Positions 1 to 5,947 of a stretch of 7,314 bases of DNA are shown piece by piece (the first letter of the stretch is position 1; every line of letters starts with the position of its first letter). A program made the translations under genes and the position numbers. The stretch is from positions 1 to 7,314 of the forward strand of contig CANQYH010000158.1 of assembly GCA_947628025.1 (NCBI GenBank), written 5' to 3'. Under the pieces are notes generated by a model that searched no databases, was not told the origin of the DNA, and saw only the letters and a list, made by a program, of their open reading frames with translations. The DNA is from an uncultured Lachnospiraceae bacterium (GTDB lineage Bacteria; Bacillota; Clostridia; Lachnospirales; Lachnospiraceae).

Positions 1-614
1 GTCCAGCTCCGCAAGGTCCGCAGCACATGCGGCCAGTTGCCGTTGTGGAAGCGGAGGCCGCCCAGGCTGAGCTGGAAACATCCCTGCTGTACGAAAGAGA
101 CCCTCTCCGCATCGTAATAATCCGGCAGCCGGGGCTCCATCCGGAAACAGGCGAAATACGCAAACAGAAGCATCAGCGGACCGACCAGAAATACCGTGGC
201 CGACAGCTCCTCCGCCGGGACCCCGCCAAGCAGCAAAAGCGCCGTCTCCGCCAGCCAGACCGCCGCGCAGCACCAAAAGCGCCGCGTCCATGCTTTCCGT
301 TCCTCCGACTGCCGCGCCTGCTCCGCCGCCGACATTCCCACGGAATAGGTCACCAGTTCCTCCACCTCCCGGATATCCAGCCGCGTATCCTTGGTCATCC
401 GTTCTCCCCGCAAAAGCTCCGTCACCGTCACTCCCAAGATCTCCGACAATGGCAACAGCAGGGAGACGTTGGGCATACTCAGGCCCCTCTCCCATTTGCT
501 CACGGCCTTGTCCGAGACAAACAACCGCTCCGCCAGTTCTTTCTGGGTCATCCCCTTTTCTTTCCGCAGCTTCGCGATCAGCGCGCCGAACCGTTCCTTT
601 TCATTTTCGTACAT
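1..614 (-). CDS. XRE-family regulator with C-terminal membrane domain (partial, runs off left edge)
   Basis: I read 204 codons from the ATG at 614-612 to the window edge without a stop, so the C-terminus is missing. Residues about 8-62 form an XRE/Cro-type helix-turn-helix, with the typical run MTQKELAERLFVSDKAVSKW followed by ERG. Two hydrophobic segments follow, at about 112-133 (FWCCAAVWLAETALLLLGG) and 139-160 (TVFLVGPLMLLFAYFACF). The segment after them, with PDYYDAERVSF and GGLRFHNGNWPHV, resembles the tail of clostridial HTH proteins fused to membrane domains; that resemblance is from memory. The start is supported by GGAGGT at 627-622, seven bases before the ATG. It probably acts as a membrane-tethered DNA-binding protein; target and signal are unknown. 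It lies downstream of the HD gene on the same strand but across a 390-bp repeat-rich gap, so it may have its own promoter. Confidence 0.85.
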   Translation of the reverse strand, partial: MYENEKERFGALIAKLRKEKGMTQKELAERLFVSDKAVSKWERGLSMPNVSLLLPLSEILGVTVTELLRGERMTKDTRLDIREVEELVTYSVGMSAAEQARQSEERKAWTRRFWCCAAVWLAETALLLLGGVPAEELSATVFLVGPLMLLFAYFACFRMEPRLPDYYDAERVSFVQQGCFQLSLGGLRFHNGNWPHVLRTLRSW

Positions 615-636
615 CACCGGCACCTCCTTCGGTCCC

Positions 637-666
637 AGTTTAGCGCAAACAACCCGGTTTCCTCAA
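637..666 (-). promoter_or_regulatory. Candidate promoter of the XRE/membrane regulator
   Basis: On the minus strand TTGAGG (666-661) and TAAACT (642-637) are separated by 18 bp, each matching four of six consensus bases. Transcription would begin only some 15 bases before the ATG, just ahead of the ribosome binding site. A perfect TTGACA lies further upstream at 709-704 but has no good -10 at normal spacing. This is a pattern match only. Confidence 0.35.
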
Positions 667-707
667 CCGACTGCCGGTAGAATCGCCCGATTTTCCTGCA
701 AAATGTC

Positions 708-1057
708 AAACGATCCGGCCATGTGCGCGCCGTCAGACGTCCATAACTCCGCCCGGCCGCTGTATGCTCAAGCTTCCGCTTCCTGCCCAGCCTTATCCGC
801 CACGTCGACGCCAAAACGATCCGCTCGGCCACGCACTGTCAGACGCCCGGTTTCTCTGCACGGCCGCCGTCTGCCTGCGCTTCCGCTTCCCGCCGGGGCT
901 ATTCCGCCATCTCACCGCCAAACGATCCGCCCGGCCGCGCACTGTCAGACACCCGGGTTCTCTGCACGGCCGCCGTCTGCCTGCGCTTCCGCTTCCCGCC
1001 GGGGCTATTCCGCCGTCTCGCCGCCAAACGATCCGCCCGGCCGCACACCGTCAGATC
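708..1057. repeat. 106-bp tandem repeat array, about 3.3 copies
   Basis: The landmark AAACGATCC recurs at 708, 814, 920 and 1026, exactly 106 bp apart each time. Copies 814-919 and 920-1025 differ at about six positions (around 94% identical by eye). The copy at 708-813 is clearly degenerate, sharing blocks such as GTCAGACG and CTTCCGCTTCC. The fourth is partial and fades out after about 1057. The unit is GC-rich and its length is not a multiple of three, so copies are in different frames and the array is not a coding repeat. It fills most of the gap between the HD gene and the XRE regulator and overlaps the 3' end of the HD gene. No T-run follows any stem, so it does not look like an array of terminators. 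It resembles a minisatellite or VNTR; a function is not evident. Confidence 0.9.
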
Positions 1058-1625
1058 TTTCCGCCGCTTCCCGCGCGATCTTTTCCAGCGAATCCTCCCG
1101 TGCCAGCCTGCGTGCCTCGCGGAAAAATTCCGAGAACCGGGTCTGCTCCTCGCCGTAGACCAGGTTCAACTCGTACTCCAGCGGGAGCCAGGTGGAGATA
1201 TCCGCCTCGTTGTGCTGGATCACCGCCTCCAGCTTGTCCAGCGCCTTGTAGATCCGGGCTTCCTCCGTCTCCATGGCGTCCATCTCCGCAAACAGCGCCC
1301 TCACCCGCCCGCGGTACGACTCCGGCAGGGACTCCACCCATGCGGACACCCGGCGGCTTTCCTCCGCCTCGTCGGCCGCGGTTTTCTCAAACGCAGGGAT
1401 ATCGCCGGTGAACGCCTCGCCCATATCGTGGAACAGGCACAGTTCCATAACCTTCTCCATATCCGCCTGCGGGAACTCGTCCCGGCAGAAATACGCCATC
1501 ATCAGCAGATGGTACGTATGCTCCGCCACGCTCTCGTGCCGTCCCGCGGCGGTCCACGAATGGCGGGTCATGTCCTTGAGCCGTCCCGTCGTGCGCATGA
1601 TATCGATCCATGTTCTCGCGTCCAA
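1005..1625 (-). CDS. HD-domain phosphohydrolase (YfbR/HDDC2-like 5'-nucleotidase)
   Basis: The 206-residue product is a soluble HD-superfamily enzyme. Visible metal-site residues are H36 in ESVAEHTYH, the H66-D67 pair in LCLFHDMGEAFTGDIP, and D130 in KALDKLEAVIQHNE. The order and spacing match YfbR/HDDC2-type enzymes, which remove phosphate from (deoxy)nucleoside 5'-monophosphates. Substrate choice here is inferred from family only. The start is a TTG at 1625-1623; it keeps the helix TWIDIMRTTGRLKD that the family has before the first histidine, whereas the next ATG (codon 10) would remove most of it. AGAGG lies about nine bases upstream. The gene starts 23 bp after the MFS permease gene on the same strand, so the two are probably cotranscribed. 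Its last 16 or so residues (SDGVRPGGSFGGETAE) and stop codon come from the 106-bp repeat and are probably not part of the conserved fold. Confidence 0.88.
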   Translation of the reverse strand: MDARTWIDIMRTTGRLKDMTRHSWTAAGRHESVAEHTYHLLMMAYFCRDEFPQADMEKVMELCLFHDMGEAFTGDIPAFEKTAADEAEESRRVSAWVESLPESYRGRVRALFAEMDAMETEEARIYKALDKLEAVIQHNEADISTWLPLEYELNLVYGEEQTRFSEFFREARRLAREDSLEKIAREAAERSDGVRPGGSFGGETAE

Positions 1626-1648
1626 TCCTTTGCGCCCTCTTTCTTATT

Positions 1649-2905
1649 TTATATCGAATGTAATGTGTCCCGGACCGCTTTCTCCGCCCGCCCGAAGAAG
1701 AAAAATCCGACCGCAAACAGCACGGCCAGCATCCCCACGCCGCTGGACGGGTTCTGGGTCAGCTGCGTCATAAGACCCACCAGCGCGGTACCCAGGAAAG
1801 CCGCGCCCTTGCCGCAGATATCGAAGATCCCGAAAAACTCCCCGGACTTCTCCGGCGGTATGATCTTGGCGAAATAAGAGCGGGACAGGGCCTGGATACC
1901 GCCCTGGAACATCCCGACGCAGACCGCCAGGAACCAGAATTCCCACTGCTTGTCCAGCTGGATCGCAAACAGCGCGATCAGGAAATAGCAGAAAATGCAC
2001 AGCTTAATCAGCGCCGTGTTCCGGTAACGCTTCGCCGCCCAGCCGAACAGCAGCGCAAACGGGAACGCCACGATCTGCGTCACCAAAAGCGCCAGCAAAA
2101 GCCCCGCCGTATCCAGCCCGATGGCGCTGCCGTAAGCCGTCGCCATGTCGATGATCGTATAGACGCCGTCGATGTAGAAAAAGAACGCCAACAAAAACAG
2201 GAGGATCTGCTTATGTCCGCGGATATCCTTAAACACCCTGGCCAGCCGCGCGAAGCTCTCGCGGACGACGTGCTCCTGCTTCTTCACGCCATGCCGCTGC
2301 CGGTAAGACCGCAGCAAGGGGATCGTCACGCAGAACCACCAGCCCGCGTTGAGGAAAAATGCGATCGCCATGGCCGCGGACATGCTGATGCCGATGGTCT
2401 CGTTGCCCAGAACGAACAGCAGGCTAATGACAAACGGGATGCAGCTGCCGATATAGCCCCAGGCGTATCCGTGGGAGGACACCTGGTCCATCCGCTCCGG
2501 CTCCGTCACATCCGAAAGCATCGAGTCGTAAAACACCAGGCTGGAAGCGTAGCCGACGCGGGCGATCACGAAGATCGCCAGGAACACGATCCACGGGACC
2601 GGCAGCGACAGCGCGGCGCAGCCGATGACCCCTGTCATCATGCAGATCGTAAAGATCGGTTTCTTATAGCCGTCCGTATCGGCGATCGTGCCAAACACCG
2701 GACCGATCACCGCCACGATCAGCGTGGAGACAGAGATCGCGTAGCCCCAGTAGGCCATGGCGTCCGCCTCCGACAGCCCGCCCTGCTCCGCCAGATAATT
2801 GAAATAGATCGGCAGGATCGTAGCCACCAGCAGCGTAAAGGCGGAATTGCCCACGTCGTACCATACCCAGTATTTTTCCAGTTTCGTCAGCTTTGTTTTA
2901 CCCAT
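1649..2905 (-). CDS. MFS permease, UMF1 / Atg22-like family
   Basis: This 418-residue integral membrane protein has about twelve hydrophobic segments. Family-typical signatures are YDVGNSAF at 16-23 at the start of the first helix, IGPVFGTIADTDGYKKP at 67-83 in the loop after helix 2, FYDSMLSDVTEPERMDQVSS at 125-144, and GGIQALSRSYFAKIIPPEKS at 335-354 followed by GEFFGIFDICGKGAAFLG. These match the bacterial UMF1 group, related to the yeast vacuolar amino-acid effluxer Atg22. The substrate of bacterial members is generally unknown. The frame stays open for 52 codons upstream, but the ATG at 2905-2903 is chosen because AAGGAGG precedes it by about seven bases and the protein then begins as family members do. 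It is the first gene of a probable operon with the HD phosphohydrolase. That pairing hints at nucleoside or nucleotide-derived cargo, but nothing in the sequence proves it. Confidence 0.9.
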   Translation of the reverse strand: MGKTKLTKLEKYWVWYDVGNSAFTLLVATILPIYFNYLAEQGGLSEADAMAYWGYAISVSTLIVAVIGPVFGTIADTDGYKKPIFTICMMTGVIGCAALSLPVPWIVFLAIFVIARVGYASSLVFYDSMLSDVTEPERMDQVSSHGYAWGYIGSCIPFVISLLFVLGNETIGISMSAAMAIAFFLNAGWWFCVTIPLLRSYRQRHGVKKQEHVVRESFARLARVFKDIRGHKQILLFLLAFFFYIDGVYTIIDMATAYGSAIGLDTAGLLLALLVTQIVAFPFALLFGWAAKRYRNTALIKLCIFCYFLIALFAIQLDKQWEFWFLAVCVGMFQGGIQALSRSYFAKIIPPEKSGEFFGIFDICGKGAAFLGTALVGLMTQLTQNPSSGVGMLAVLFAVGFFFFGRAEKAVRDTLHSI

Positions 2906-3207
2906 CGTTTTTCCTCCTTCTCCGTACTTGCTTACCCCGGCGCCCCTCTGTATACAGCGCGCCCGTTCCCCGTTTCTGCCTGTCCTGCCGGTCCGCTCTT
3001 TGGCGGTCTGCTTTTGCCCCAAAAAACAGATCCCATTTCCGCTACAAGCGTGGGCCCGCATGGAATCATTGATTCTATCTTAACATAGATTCCTATAAAA
3101 GAACAGCAAAATTAAAACTATTCCTTTTCAAATCCGCTTCTTTCATGTATAATGAGGAAGTATGCCGCGGCGCCGGACCAGACGCCGCTTCAGGAGGAAA
3201 GACGCCC
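2906..3207. promoter_or_regulatory. Divergent intergenic region between the MFS and YihY genes
   Basis: About 300 bp separate the two divergent starts. The AT-rich part at about 3060-3160 must hold both promoters. The plus-strand promoter is listed separately; for the minus strand I see only weak -10 candidates (TATGTT and TAAGAT near 3090-3075). Two symmetric sites could bind regulators: an 8-bp dyad with one mismatch, GATTCTAT at 3071-3078 and ATAGATTC at 3085-3092, and the perfect palindrome CTGTATACAG at 2948-2957. The MFS transcript would have a leader of about 170 nt (2906 to about 3075). I did not recognise a riboswitch in it. Confidence 0.45.
3125..3153 (+). promoter_or_regulatory. 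Promoter of the YihY-family gene
   Basis: A perfect TATAAT at 3148-3153 follows TTTTCA (3125-3130, four of six -35 bases) with a 17-bp spacer. The predicted start near 3160 gives a leader of about 48 nt before the ATG at 3208. It sits in the AT-rich part of the divergent intergenic region. Confidence 0.6.
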
Positions 3208-4050
3208 ATGGCAGCATTTTTCGTCTACGCCAAACAGATATTTGATAAATACAAAAAAGACGAGGTGACGGTGTACGCCGCCCAGGCCTCCTTTTTTATC
3301 GTGATCGCATTTTTCCCGTTTATCATGCTGCTGCTGACGCTGATCCAGCTGATTCCCGCCATCCAGAAATCGGATCTGCTGGAACTGATGGTGACGATCA
3401 TGCCTGACATGCTGGATTCGCTGGTGGTCGGGATCATCGACGACCTCTACACCAAATCGCCGGCCACGATCATCTCCATCTCCGCCATCGCCGCGCTCTG
3501 GTCCGCCTCCCGCGGGATGCAAAGCATCGAGCGCGGACTGAACCGGGTCTACGAGACGCCCCAGAAACGGGGATTTCTCATCGGAAGGCTGGTCAGCTCC
3601 GGCTACACGGTCTTCTTTATCGTGGCCTGCATCGGAAGCCTCCTGCTTCTGGTCCTGGGCAGCAACCTTAACCGCTTCACCCAGAAATGGTTCCCGCGGC
3701 TCTCCGATTTCGCCAGCCTGCTCTACAGCCTGCGTTCCTTTCTCCTTCTGTTTCTGCTGGTGATCATCTTCAGCGGGCTCTATACCTGGCTTCCCCTGCG
3801 CCGCCACAGCCTGAAGAGCCAGATGCCGGGCGCATTGTTTTCCACGCTGGGGTGGATCGTTTTTTCGGCACTGTTCTCCGTTTATTTCAATAATTTCAGC
3901 AACTATTCCTATATGTACGGCAGCCTGACCGCCGTGGTCATGCTGATGCTCTGGCTCTATATCTGCATCTGCATCCTGCTGATCGGCGCGGAGATCAATT
4001 TTTTCATGGAACGGTACTCGCAGGACCGCCGGCAGAGTGAAAACCCTTGA
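3208..4050 (+). CDS. YihY/BrkB-family inner membrane protein
   Basis: The 280-residue product has about six membrane helices (roughly 28-52, 86-104, 128-152, 170-193, 208-230 and 238-264). Family hallmarks are YAAQASFFIVIAFFPF at 23-38, the conserved ALWSASRGMQSIERGLNRVY at 96-115, the LPLRR and PGALFSTLGW block at 196-216, and the closing YGSLTAVVMLMLWLY and LIGAEIN (237-264). Length is typical. The family was once called ribonuclease BN by mistake; its biochemical role is not established, with links to serum resistance (BrkB) and envelope function. The frame is open from 3145, but the ATG at 3208 is preferred because AGGAGG at 3192-3197 lies ten bases upstream and the extra 21 residues are not family-like. 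I see no clear terminator in the short gap before the phosphofructokinase gene, so some readthrough is possible. Confidence 0.92.
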   Translation: MAAFFVYAKQIFDKYKKDEVTVYAAQASFFIVIAFFPFIMLLLTLIQLIPAIQKSDLLELMVTIMPDMLDSLVVGIIDDLYTKSPATIISISAIAALWSASRGMQSIERGLNRVYETPQKRGFLIGRLVSSGYTVFFIVACIGSLLLLVLGSNLNRFTQKWFPRLSDFASLLYSLRSFLLLFLLVIIFSGLYTWLPLRRHSLKSQMPGALFSTLGWIVFSALFSVYFNNFSNYSYMYGSLTAVVMLMLWLYICICILLIGAEINFFMERYSQDRRQSENP

Positions 4051-4088
4051 TTTTTACAGAATTTTCACTAGCCATTCCCGCGGGCTTG

Positions 4089-4097
4089 TGTTATAAT
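4089..4097 (+). promoter_or_regulatory. Extended -10 promoter of the phosphofructokinase gene
   Basis: TGTTATAAT fits the extended -10 form (TG, one base, then a perfect TATAAT at 4092-4097). The -35 at 17-bp spacing is poor (TAGCCA, 4069-4074), as is common for extended -10 promoters. The palindrome CCCGCGGG (4077-4084) lies between the -35 and -10 and could be an operator. The predicted start near 4104 leaves a leader of about 70 nt. Confidence 0.65.
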
Positions 4098-4115
4098 AAG
4101 GAACCGAACGTCAGA

Positions 4116-4135
4116 CCGGCTCCCGCGCGGGCCGG
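4116..4135 (+). other. GC-rich hairpin in the phosphofructokinase mRNA leader
   Basis: CCGG (4116-4119) pairs with CCGG (4132-4135), and CCC (4122-4124) with GGG (4129-4131), with a two-base CT bulge and a GCGC loop. It would form about a dozen nucleotides after the predicted transcription start and well before the ribosome binding site. It has no U-run, so it is not an intrinsic terminator. A 5' stem of this kind can protect an mRNA from degradation; that role is an inference here. Confidence 0.5.
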
Positions 4136-4173
4136 CCGAAGAAAAAGAAACCAGATTACGGAGGTTATTCATT

Positions 4174-5409
4174 ATGCATGGAAATGTTATCGTAGGACAG
4201 TCCGGCGGCCCGACAGCCGTTATTAATTCCAGCCTTGCAGGCGTATTCAGGACTGCCATCGACCGCGGCGCGAAGAAAGTATACGGTATGCGCAACGGCA
4301 TCCAGGGTCTGCTGGACGAAAAATATGTGGACCTGTCCGATTATATCAAAAACGAACTGGACATCGAGATCTTAAAACGCACCCCGTCCGCGTTCCTGGG
4401 CACCTGCCGCTACAAACTGCCGGCGATCCACGAGGACCAGACGATCTACAAACAGATCTTCGAGATCTTAAACAAGCTGGAGATCGAGTGCTTCATCTAC
4501 ATCGGCGGCAACGATTCCATGGACACCATCAAGAAGCTGTCCGATTACGCGATGTTGACCGGGGCTCCCCAGAAATTCGTCGGCGTGCCGAAGACCATTG
4601 ACAACGACCTGGCTCTGACCGACCATACGCCCGGCTACGGCAGCGCAGCCAAATACATCGCTACCTCCACCAAAGAGATCATCCGCGACGGCAACGGCTT
4701 CTCTTATAAAAAGGAGCAGGTCACGATCATCGAGATCATGGGCCGCAACGCAGGCTGGCTGACCGGCGCGGCCGCCCTGGCCAGAGGCGAGGACTGCGAG
4801 GGCGTAGACCTGATCTATCTGCCGGAGGTTCCGTTCGACACCGAGCGTTTCCTGGAGAAAGTGAAATCCCTGCTGGAGAAAAAATCCACCGTATTCGTGG
4901 CGATCTCCGAGGGCATCAAACTGGCTGACGGCACCTATGTCAGCGAAGCCGGCGGCGGCTCCGATTATGTAGACGCATTCGGCCACAAGCAGCTGACCGG
5001 TTCCGCCACATACCTGGCCAATCTGGTCGCTCATACCATCGGCTGCAAGACCCGCGCCGTTGAGTTCAGCACCCTGCAGAGAAGCGCCTCCCATCTGGCT
5101 TCCCGCACGGACATCAACGAGGCGTTCATGGTCGGCGGCGCCGCAGTGAAAGCGGCTGACGAGGGCGATACCGGCATGATGGTCGTGATCGACCGCGTTT
5201 CCAACGATCCGTACCAGTCCGCGACCGGCGTGTACGACGTACACAGGATCGCCAACGATGAAAAGCTGGTTCCGAGAAGCTGGATCAACGAGGAGGGCAC
5301 CTACGTGACCGAGGAATTTATCGACTACGTGCGGCCCCTGATCCAGGGCGACTACCCCAGCGTCATGGTGAACGGTCTTCCGCGGCATCTGTATCTGAAA
5401 GAAGAATGA
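4174..5409 (+). CDS. 6-phosphofructokinase, probably pyrophosphate-dependent
   Basis: The 411-residue protein phosphorylates fructose 6-phosphate to fructose 1,6-bisphosphate in glycolysis. Motifs in order: GGPT at 11-14 in the phosphate-donor loop, GGNDSMD at 111-117, PKTIDND at 139-145 with catalytic D143, MGRNAGW at 189-195, ISEGIK at 244-249, and the C-terminal substrate-binding STLQRSASH at 299-307. In ATP enzymes the positions equivalent to D114 and K140 are both glycine (Gly104 and Gly124 in E. coli PfkA). Asp and Lys there mark pyrophosphate-using enzymes, whose reaction is reversible. The N113 position, usually Asp, is a variant. The start is the ATG at 4174 with GGAGG nine bases upstream (4160-4164). 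It has its own promoter, leader hairpin and terminator, so it is probably monocistronic. The preference for GAG, CTG and other C/G-ending codons suggests high expression. Confidence 0.93.
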   Translation: MHGNVIVGQSGGPTAVINSSLAGVFRTAIDRGAKKVYGMRNGIQGLLDEKYVDLSDYIKNELDIEILKRTPSAFLGTCRYKLPAIHEDQTIYKQIFEILNKLEIECFIYIGGNDSMDTIKKLSDYAMLTGAPQKFVGVPKTIDNDLALTDHTPGYGSAAKYIATSTKEIIRDGNGFSYKKEQVTIIEIMGRNAGWLTGAAALARGEDCEGVDLIYLPEVPFDTERFLEKVKSLLEKKSTVFVAISEGIKLADGTYVSEAGGGSDYVDAFGHKQLTGSATYLANLVAHTIGCKTRAVEFSTLQRSASHLASRTDINEAFMVGGAAVKAADEGDTGMMVVIDRVSNDPYQSATGVYDVHRIANDEKLVPRSWINEEGTYVTEEFIDYVRPLIQGDYPSVMVNGLPRHLYLKEE

Positions 5410-5413
5410 GAAA

Positions 5414-5440
5414 GGCGTTTTCCTGACGGGAAATCTCGCC
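5414..5440 (+). other. Stem-loop in the phosphofructokinase 3' untranslated region
   Basis: GGCG (5414-5417) can pair with CGCC (5437-5440), and TTTCC with GGGAAA around a TGAC loop. It begins four bases after the stop codon region and is not followed by a T-run, so it is not a terminator on its own. It may block 3' decay or be incidental. Confidence 0.35.
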
Positions 5441-5475
5441 TGCAAATAAGGAGTTCCTGCCAATAACAGGGAAAG

Positions 5476-5519
5476 ACACGGTTTGCGCGGCTGGTATGCG
5501 GAGGCCGTGTTCTTTTGTT
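5476..5519 (+). terminator. Rho-independent terminator of the phosphofructokinase gene
   Basis: ACACGG (5476-5481) pairs with CCGTGT (5505-5510). The stem continues inward through TTT/AGG (with G-U pairs), a G-G mismatch and CGC/GCG. The tail TTCTTTTGTT follows directly. It lies about 65 bp after the stop codon. Confidence 0.75.
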
Positions 5520-5596
5520 ATATGAATTGTATCGTTGGTTCTTTTCGGGAAAAAGTATGTTTGTATTTTCTGTTTGTGTTTTCCATCATCTACATG

Positions 5597-5759
5597 TATA
5601 AATGGTCATTTACGGGGGAAATATCATGCTACATCGAAGCTGGCCGATATACGGAGGTTTAGTTTATTTAAGGATACCACACCGACAACCCACGCTTACA
5701 AACAACATATCAGGAGCTATAGCCATAACTCTATCGAGTAACGGCTATAGCTCTTTTTT
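5597..5759 (+). ncRNA. Possible small RNA unit ending in the orphan terminator
   Basis: TATAAA at 5597-5602 (followed by T) has TTGTGT (5574-5579) 17 bp upstream, a weak promoter. The following 150 nt lead straight into a strong terminator and contain no open frame with a ribosome binding site, although ACGGAGGT occurs near 5653. Short complementary stretches such as ATATC (about 5621) and GATAT (about 5646) could fold. I do not recognise an RNA family. It could equally be the leftover 3' end of a lost gene. Confidence 0.25.
5712..5759 (+). terminator. Strong rho-independent terminator with no obvious upstream gene
   Basis: GAGCTATAGCC (5714-5724) and GGCTATAGCTC (5743-5753) are perfect complements of 11 bp, extendable by two pairs. 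The loop contains a nested ACTC/GAGT pair. TTTTTT (5754-5759) follows. On the minus strand no T-run follows the stem, so it works for plus-strand transcripts only. No intact plus-strand gene ends before it apart from the phosphofructokinase gene, which already has a terminator. Confidence 0.85.
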
Positions 5760-5901
5760 ACAGAGAAAAATGCAATAAACCTTGACATAATGCTCATGTA
5801 CGGTAAAGCAGCACAGCAAACGAAACTGGTATAGAAGCCGCCCAAGCTATTCCGAGCCAGAGAATGTATTCAACAATGACGTTATAAAATGCACCGCCAG
5901 G

Positions 5902-5935
5902 TTCCAAATGCCCAACTGTTGGTTGGAAATGCCCA
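5902..5935. repeat. Nested direct and inverted repeats upstream of the regulator promoter
   Basis: AAATGCCCA occurs at 5906-5914 and 5927-5935, spaced 21 bp or two helical turns. Between and around them are the inverted pair TTCCAA (5902-5907) and TTGGAA (5923-5928) and the small palindrome CCAACTGTTGG (5912-5922). The cluster ends about 12 bp before the -35 region of the regulator's promoter, a common position for an operator. No binding family can be named from the sequence. Confidence 0.45.
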
Positions 5936-5947
5936 AAAGCGCGTCCG

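Noticed and set aside
614..832. 72-codon minus-strand frame just before the XRE regulator
   Set aside because: It starts inside a repeat copy without a ribosome binding site. The other copies do not preserve the frame, and its end overlaps the regulator start by chance.
708..1057. CRISPR array or integron-like repeat
   Set aside because: Whole 106-bp units are repeated with no alternation of short constant repeats and unique spacers, and no integrase or cas gene is nearby.
391..1158. Long plus-strand open frame through the repeat array
   Set aside because: It crosses three genes' worth of unrelated antisense sequence, is Pro/Ser/Arg-rich low-complexity and has no ribosome binding site. It is a by-product of GC-rich DNA and the repeat.
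2213..3088. 291-codon plus-strand frame opposite the MFS gene
   Set aside because: It is His/Asp/Arg-rich antisense of a clear membrane-protein gene, has no start signals and shows no recognisable domain.
4086..4100. Rex-type redox operator at the phosphofructokinase promoter
   Set aside because: Only the half-site TTGTG is present; the required inverted half is missing.
4468..5463. 331-codon minus-strand frame opposite the phosphofructokinase gene
   Set aside because: It is the antisense shadow of a strongly conserved gene whose codon choice keeps the opposite strand open.
5535..5741. 68-codon plus-strand frame in the AT-rich gap
   Set aside because: It has no ribosome binding site, begins inside unstructured sequence and ends within the loop of a terminator. 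The composition is not protein-like.
5782..5809. Promoter at the perfect TTGACA (5782-5787) in the gap
   Set aside because: The only -10 candidate at normal spacing is TAAAGC, three of six matches, and no plus-strand gene follows closely.
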